Below, piece after piece: positions 57,429 through 64,000 of a stretch of DNA of 64,000 nt. The translations under genes were made by a program, and so were the position numbers. The notes beneath the pieces are model-generated. The model was given only the letters and a program-made list of their open reading frames with translations. It was not told where the DNA came from and did no database searches. Source of the DNA: Closterium sp. Naga37s-1 (taxonomy: Eukaryota; Streptophyta; Zygnematophyceae; Desmidiales; Closteriaceae); assembly GCA_947471745.1 (NCBI GenBank), contig CANJKZ010000465.1, positions 62,001 to 126,000 on the forward strand. Reading direction: 5' to 3'. Every line of letters starts with the position of its first letter. Within the stretch, counting starts at the first letter, position 1.

Positions 57429-60400
57429 ATCAGAGCTAGGAAGGTAGAGCAATCTCTTGGAATAGGAGCTACTCAATGCATTGGACCATAATACTTTGGT
57501 GGAAGCTACATAGCTTCCATCCCTCCCGAAGGGCTGCCGAAATTGCACCGTGGCGGAATTTGGACGTGGGAGGGGAGGAGGAGAGAAAAAACTCGCTGGA
57601 AATCGTGTGGATCTGTTCGGGAGGACGAGAGGAGCGACATCCATTCACGGAGAGGCTCAGTCAAAGTTAGTCGATCAAGGCGTGCAGCATATCGTTAGAA
57701 AGGTCTCGACACGATCTACAACAGTTGCCTCAGGCTCGTCACCAATCGACGAGCGGATCGGATGCAATTCGCGAAATACATTCGTCGGACGAATTGGAAG
57801 CTTAGGATAATTGCCCGCGGGCCAAGATATTCAAGCTTAGGAAGGTTGGTTGGGAGTGAGGACGGTAATTGCCTGTGAGCCAATAGGAGTGTCGAAGTTG
57901 TTGGACGAGGTGGTAGAAACTCGGGAAAATCACACGCGATTTTGGGACACCCAACCAACACTAGGAAGGATGAACCAATTTTGGCCTTCTTGGCCCCCGG
58001 GTTTTAGAGCGCGGAAAAGGGATTGGAGGGCAGACGCCAAGAGAGGAGGCCAGGGCGCACCCAACAAGAAAATAATCGGGAGAAATGGTCGAGTATTCGT
58101 CGACGAAAAATCGGCCAATATCGACGAGTTTAAGCGGAGAGCTTGGACGCGGGATCTAGGAGCGCAATACATCATTGGAACGGTCTCGGTTGGAACGGTC
58201 TCGGAACGAGGATTCGGCTGAATCAAACGGCTTATCATTCGGAGGTTCGGGCTCGGAGTTACGCTAAAAAAACCAAGAAGGGGTGAATCTGCCCACATCG
58301 TCTTCACCGCCGCCGCCGTTGCCTCCACCACCGCCTTAACTTCAATCGACAGTGCCTCTGCCGCAAATAGATAATGACTCAGGTGAAGGGAAGCTGGAAA
58401 GTGCGCTAAGTTCGACGGGAGCGACTATTGGACTCGGAGCTTCCGATTCGAACAATGGGTAGAGACGCACGATCTGTGGGGGTACTTTGATGGATCGGAG
58501 GAGCGGCCTGCATCGGGTGATGCACGGCTGAAGTGATAGAGAAAAAATCAGAAGGCATTCGCCCAATTCTGCAATGTCTTGGTGCCAGATGAGCTGATTC
58601 GCTTGGTACGGGAGTTCGGCGGCAAGTCCGAGTTGGGCAGTGCACCTGCAGATGGTGGAGCAAGAGTGGTGACCCGCGTTCATGCACGTACAGCAGCGGC
58701 ATACACACGTGTGAGGGAGTTCTACCTTCAGCGTGGCTTATGCAACCGGATGGCACTTTTTGAGGAGCTCTCTTCCTTGAAGATGAAAGACGGAGAGGGC
58801 GTGGCTGCGTACAGGGCGCGTGCCGAGGACTTGAGGTCCAAATACTTGGCGGCAGGGGGGAAGGAGGAGGTTGAGGAGTGGATGATGAGGGAGCTCAAAG
58901 GACTACCTCCTCACTTTGAGATGCTGAAGGTGGTGCTAAACAATCAATCATCATTGCTTACCAAGGACCAGCTGCTTACCTCTCTGAGGAGCGAGGAGAT
59001 GCGGATTGGTGTCGCACCAAGATCGGATGGTGTAGCCTTTTTTGTGCAGCAGCCGCAGGGGAAATTGGGACAAGGGAGGAAAACATGGAGGCAGCGTTAG
59101 CAGCAGCGGCACCAAGTCGGGCAGATGGGGTCACGGGAAAGGCAAAGCATGAGTGCTTGATATCCCTTGGGGGTCCAAGGGCATGGCTCCTAGGGGGTTG
59201 TGTCATGGCTGTTGGGATGAGGGACATGCATGGCAGCGATGTCCTCACCAACCTAAGAGAGGAATTCCGGCATTCTTACAGCGGGGGGGTCGTGGATCCA
59301 ATGGCAAGGCCCATGTGGCGGATGAGGAGGAGCAGGATGACAAGGCAGAGGTAGCGGTTGGTGAGGCAATTGCGGCAGTAGGAGGGGAGCAGCCGCAAGA
59401 GGGGTGGTGGATTGACAGTGGGGTCAGCCACAACTTTACTCCTTATGCATCTGACTTTAGGAGTAAGCTTGAGCCACCTGAGATTCGGGGAGTTAGATTG
59501 GGAGATGGACGAGTGGTGAAAGCTGTTGGCATGGGTGAGGTGCTAGTGGCTGGTGCTAAAGGTCAGCTGCTGAGGATTCAAAAGGTCCATCTTGTGCCTG
59601 AGATGCACACGCGTCTGCTGCATCTCTCGGAATGTCATTGTGTCATTCGAGGGCAAGTGATGTGTTATCAAACGGGGGGAAAGGGTGTTGGCGATTGGAG
59701 AAAAGGAGGGGGGGAAGGGACCATGGATTTGTGCGGATGTCTCTTCCTCTTGCTCGGGGCACACAGGGCAGTGCTCTTGCAGCTGGATCCTCCTCCTCAC
59801 TTTCTCTTTTGACCCTTGCCCACCGCCGCCTTGGTCATACCGCCCTCACCAAACTGCAACAGATGGCTCGAGGGAACAGTGTACTGGGCTTGGAGATTGG
59901 GGGGGGGGAACGCTGATTGTTCTCCGTGCGAACCTTGCCTATTGGGAACGTCGGCCCAAAAGCCGTTTCCTCATGAGGCATCTCGCGCACTCGGGCCTTT
60001 GGATGAGGTCCACATGGACTTGTGGGGGCCTGTGCGCACTGCTTCGCTGGGAGGAGCGGTGTATGTCCTCAGTCTCATTGACGACTTAACCAGACTGGTT
60101 TGGTCATTCCCACTTCCCAACAAGGAATCTGCCACAGTCGCTAAAGTCCTTCGCCAGTGGCATAGGGACGTGGAGTTGGAGTGTGGGCGGAAACTAAAAG
60201 CTGTTCGCTCAGACAGGGGTGGCGAGTTCTTGGGGGATGCTGTGAAAGCATGTAAGGCTGAGTTTGGCATCAAAACTCAACTAAGCGTCGCGGATACACC
60301 GCAACAGAATGGGGTGGTGGAGAGGTGGCACAGGACGATGGCAGAAGGGATCCGCATATTGTTGGTCGACAGTGGTCTTCCTGCTCGCTTATGGGGTGAA

Positions 60401-62788
60401 GCATTGATGTGGGTCGTGTGGGTTTAGAACATGGTCACCCACAGTGCTTTGCCTGCCTCCATCACCCCACTGGAGGCGTGGTCCGGCCAAAAGCCGCATG
60501 TGGGCATGGCTCGGGTTTAGGGTTGCATCGGGAGTGTCATGTTGCATGGGCATGAGAAGGGTGGCAAGCTTGATGCACGCGCTGTGATGCGTGTCTGTGT
60601 TGGGTGGACATGGAGAGCAAGGGTTGGCGCATGCTGGACCCTTCTCTCATGCGCATTCGCATTGCTCGAGATGTTGATTTTCTTGAGAATGTGATATGGA
60701 AGGATTGAGACAAGGCCAAGGGCTTTGGGGAGCGGATGCAGCTTAGATTTCCCAGCTCCTCCCCCTTCCACTCTCGCCACCCGCAGCAGCGGTTGATGAC
60801 GCTGACATGCCACTTTCATCACCACCACCGGCACCGCTGAGTGTGTCGGTGCAGCAGCAACCCGCCCCTCTGCAGCAGCTCAGCGGCCCCTCGGTCATTC
60901 AGCGTAGATCCGCTACCCATGATTCTTTCTCTTCCTCCTCCTCTAGTCAGCATCCTGTCACTCTCTCTGCGAGTGCACCTATGTCACCAGTGGCTACCTC
61001 CCCACCACCGGTTACAGGGTTGCAGGTGCTTGGTATCCAGTCTGGTACAGGTGGTGCTGAGGTAGGGGGGGAGGCTGGTGTGGTTGAAGGTATGATGTGC
61101 TTGGCCAGGGAGGTGGAGGGTGTTGCACTAGCAGGTGTGAGCACTAGTGATGTCCCACGCACGCTCGCTGAGGCACTGCGCGGCCCTGAGGTCCCTGCAT
61201 GGAAGGCAGGCGCTGAGAAGGAGGTGAATGTCATGCGCACCATGGGTGTATGGGATCCAGAGCCGGTCGACTTACCTCCAGGTAAGAAGGCCATTGGGGT
61301 CAAGTACGTTTTCCGCAGGAAGTCTGTCAAGGAGGATAAGGTGGTACAGCACAAGGTTCGCCTTGTTGCTAGGGGTACACTCAAGAGCCCGAGAAGGATT
61401 TTGATCAGGTATTTGCCCCTGTGGGCAAGCTCACCTCAGTCGGGTGCTTCTTGCAGAAGCCGCGGTAAAAGGGTGGCATGTACAACAGGAGGATGTTGAT
61501 CATGCTTACCTCAATGCAGTCCTTCAGGAGGAGGTGTATGTGAGGCAGCCTGAGGGATTTGATGATGGTACACGTGGAGTGTATCGCTTGCGCAAACCTC
61601 TCTATGGGCTCAAGCAAGCGCCTCGTGCCTGGAATGAGGAGATTGGTACCACCCTGATTGCAGCAGGGTTTGACCGCAGTGCATGCGATGAGGCTCTGTA
61701 CATCAAGTTTGTGGATGGAGAGCCTGTGTATGTATTGGTGTTTGTGGATGACCAGTTGCTTGTGTCTCCACTCTTGGAGCTGATCGGTCAGGTCAAGGAG
61801 GTGCTTGCTGAGAGGTACAAGATGAAGGATCTAGGTGACGTATCTACGTACCTTGGTGTGGAGGTTCGCAGGTCGGTCAAGGATGGGTGGTTGGAGATTG
61901 GCCAGGAGAAGTATGTCCGTGGTCTTCAGGGAAGGTTTGGTGATCTGCTGAAGGAGACACATAGGGTGCATACTCCCATGTCACCCAATGATCTCTCTAA
62001 GACCAGGAAAGGTACTTGGTTGAGTGAGGAAGGTGCTGCAGCTGATGTCAAGGTGTACCAGAGTCTCATTGACAGCTTGATGTATGCTGCTGTGACTACC
62101 CGTTTTGACATGTCCTTCACGGTCAACACCCTTGCACAGTCCTGCGTGGCACCAAGGCACATTCACATGCGCGCTGCACTGAGAGCACGCATGTACTTGG
62201 TCGACACAGGTGATCGTGTTATCAGGTATGAGCGCCAACGTGGTGAGCAGGTTGTGGGATACACTAGGGGTGATGAGACTGATGGCAAGAGTCGCTCTGC
62301 CTACATCTTTAAGTTGGGAGGAGGAGCTATCAGCTGGTATAGCAAAAGGCAAGACAGTGTTGCTTGCGGCACTTTTGAAGCTGAGTATAAGGCTCTATTG
62401 GAGGGGGCCAAGGAGGCCATTTGGTTGAGGATTTTGTTGGCTGAGATGCATCCGGGCGATGGGGGGGCTATTCCATTGTTATGTGATAATGAGTCCGCTG
62501 TCTCCCTTGCCCACAATCCCGTTCTCCATCAGCGCACCAAGCACATTAAGGTGACTTGGCACTTTGTACGGGATGCGGTGCGCCAGCAGGAGGTCGAGGT
62601 GCATTCAGTACGCTCCCACCTCCAGGATGCCGACATGCTCACCAAAGCTCTCCCAAGCTTGCAGCTGCATGAGAACCTTGAGCACATCGGCATGCGAGTG
62701 ATGGCTGCAAAGGCCAAAGCTTCATTCGCTGGAGTAGTTGTGTTTTGATTAATGGGTGAACTTTAATGCTTATTGGAGCAAGGGGAGG

Positions 62789-62882
62789 TGTTGGAATTAA
62801 GGTTAATTCGGGTTGCTCCAATAAACATATATGTAGTGCTGGATCTACACTATAATAGTGAAGAATACTTTGGTTCGGTTGG
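62789..62882 (+). repeat. 3' LTR of copia C, recognisable for 94 bp
   Basis: Begins TGTTGGAATTAAGGTTAATT after the purine tract AAGGGGAGG. It aligns with 50672 onward up to GGTTCGGTTGG and then passes into unrelated sequence. Confidence 0.85.
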
Positions 62883-63448
62883 AGCTCCATGCCCACACGA
62901 AGGCCTAGGGCCAACGAGAACTGACCAGGGGAAATGGAGAGGTCAGCTCTCGTTGGTACCGCATGTAGCCAGTCGCCCGCTCCGGCTCCTTTCATACTGA
63001 TCAGCCGCAGCGCGTGGCCTCTGTTGGAGCCAGGCCGGTCGACCACAGTGTCACCGAGGAGGTCTGCCGCGCGCTGCTGGTTGATGAATTTGGAGAGGCA
63101 CAGCTAAAGGCTGCCCGTGCCCCGGCTCCCAATCCTGTAGGCCACTAGTGCCACCTGTGCCTGGGCCGGCAGACTCTCCTCCAGGTGAGACAGGGTGTTG
63201 ATGTTGTTGGGTGCAAATTCACTTTGCAAGACATCCTGCCGTCTGTTTGTACGAGTATGTGTATGCGAATGCATTTGCGTGTATGGTGTGTTCGTGTGTT
63301 TGTTTGCTTTCGCAATTTTCGCTTGATGCATTTGCAGGTACTCGTGCAATGTGCGCTTCGGCACAACATTGTACGCGCTATGAACAGTGCAAGCAGAAAG
63401 GACGAGCTCGCTAAGGAACCCAAGATGGAAGCTTTGCAGTTCGGTTGA
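62883..63448 (+). CDS. Possible spliced end of a host gene (weak)
   Basis: The last 112 bp (63337-63448) read VLVQCALRHNIVRAMNSASRKDELAKEPK and end at TGA. They follow a plausible intron 63185-63336 (CTCCAG|GTGAGA ... CATTTGCAG) in matching phase. The sequence upstream is codon-like in part (SVTEEVCRALLVDEFGEAQL near 63050) but is not open throughout in that phase. No domain is recognised. It may be the remains of a gene next to or disrupted by copia C, or chance. Confidence 0.25.
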
Positions 63449-64000
63449 ATTGATTGGGCAGATTCAGTTCTATCCAACTCGAAATTGTACTATTTTATTT
63501 GGTTAACTATAGTGTAGCAGGGCAGGCACTATAGGGGTACAATTAGGTGAAGGTTGGATGTTGTTTGTCTGCATCTGCATGCTACAGGGCCAAGGGAAAC
63601 CAGCGGAACCAGCTTTTGTCTGGTTGCAATAGGACGAAATAGGTTCTGTTTTCAGAACCTGAACCTGGTTGGTGTTATCCCAGGTTGGAAAAACAGAACC
63701 TGAGGTTGTTTACCAACCTCCCACCAGCTGTTTTGTCAAGCCAGGGTGGTTTTATTGCTTGGAATTATTTGGGATCATCCCTGGTTGTTCTCAGGTTGAT
63801 TTCCAAGGTTTTTGCTAGGTCTATCTAATTATTCCTTCTCTGTTTGTACCATGGATATAGTCAATTGATTCAAGCGGATTCCTTCCTTGCTGGAATTCGT
63901 ATCTACGCGGTTCGACGGCGGAATGCTACCCGAGTCAACGCTAGTACGCTAGCACTACGACGCTAGGCCAACGCTGTCCGAGCCATAACTCCGCAATAGC
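63449..64000. other. Intergenic DNA with a small inverted repeat
   Basis: AGGTTCTGTTTTC near 63641 and GAAAAACAGAACCT near 63688 form an imperfect inverted repeat, surrounded by repeated AACCTGG/CCAGGTT. A faint resemblance to the copia LTR core (ACTATAGGGGTACAATTAGG near 63530) is noted but not convincing. No gene recognised. Confidence 0.45.

Larger units (their letters stand above)
50672..62882 (+). mobile_element. Copia element C, a separate older lineage, interrupted by element D
   Basis: 5' LTR 50672-50968; internal region resumes at 57434 after element D; 3' LTR from 62789, matching the first 94 bp of the 5' LTR up to 62882. Parts: gag (UBN2-type, FGGKSELGSAP, LKGLPPHFEMLK) about 58430-59100 with knuckle CHGCWDEGHAWQRC near 59215; protease (WWIDSGVSHNFTP) about 59410; GAG pre-integrase (HRRLGHTALTKLQQM) about 59820; integrase core (VHMDLWGPV, DRGGEF, PQQNGVVERWHRTM) about 60000-60410; RT (GVKYVFRRKSV, RQPEGF, LYGLKQAPRAWN, FVDDQLL) about 61270-61980; RNase H (ACGTFEAEYKALLEGAKEA, DNESAVSLAHNP) about 62250-62700. 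About eight differences in 94 LTR bp suggest an older insertion. It is broken, with about five breaks besides the insertion. Confidence 0.92.

Noticed and set aside
1-64000. tRNA, rRNA or riboswitch genes
   Set aside because: No cloverleaf with A and B boxes or rRNA core sequence was recognised; the TGGTATCAG motifs are retroelement primer-binding sites.

Overview
The window looks like nuclear DNA of a green-lineage eukaryote, most likely a streptophyte (charophyte-grade) alga. The reasons are two intron-containing host genes with plant-type products (a WRKY transcription factor and a family GT61 glycosyltransferase), GC-rich coding sequence, Ty1/copia and chromodomain Ty3/gypsy elements primed by an initiator-Met-tRNA-like site, and a gypsy-type element that carries a cytosine-5 DNA methyltransferase, a combination reported before from charophytes and dinoflagellates. 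The organism call is inference. About four fifths of the window is retroelement sequence, much of it nested. No tRNA, rRNA, CRISPR array or prokaryotic feature was recognised.

Layout. 1-2445: the 5' end of a minus-strand copia element inside the RT region of a plus-strand copia element. 2968-9892: a full-length copia element (B) with 5-bp target duplication. 9972-12915: the WRKY gene on the minus strand. 13536-19142: a young chromodomain gypsy element (E) with perfect target duplication, itself holding a solo copia LTR. 19143-23421: intergenic DNA with short repeats and a stretch packed with GTCGAC. 23422-34343: two copies of one copia subfamily (F1, F2) joined tail to tail as a roughly 11-kb inverted repeat. 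34344-36914: the end of one gypsy element and the start of another sharing a single LTR (G). 36918-44206: a gypsy-type element (H) with a DNA methyltransferase domain, split by a processed mRNA retrocopy that keeps a 329-codon frame. 44207-45424: a copia fragment fused in frame to H. 46631-50410: the GT61 gene on the minus strand. 50672-62882: an older copia element of another lineage (C), with a later copia element (D, 50978-57428) inserted exactly in its primer-binding site. 62883-64000: intergenic DNA with weak traces of a spliced gene.

The copia copies A', A, B, D, F1, F2, I and the solo LTR belong to one family. It has full-size internal regions of about 6-7 kb but LTRs of only about 124-135 bp, GC-rich minisatellite leaders that differ from copy to copy, and glycine- or glutamine-rich simple sequence in gag and between integrase and RT. 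Target duplications and nesting give a partial time order: D is younger than C, the solo LTR is younger than E, and the retrocopy is younger than H.

The host genes are functionally unrelated: one encodes a nuclear DNA-binding regulator, the other a probable Golgi glycosyltransferase. Each has a retroelement close by: B ends about 75 bp past the WRKY stop codon, and C starts about 260 bp upstream of the GT61 start codon. The most notable points are the methyltransferase-bearing element and the retrocopy inside it, the tail-to-tail copia inverted repeat, and a six-fold tandem repeat of a 5' splice site in the GT61 gene.
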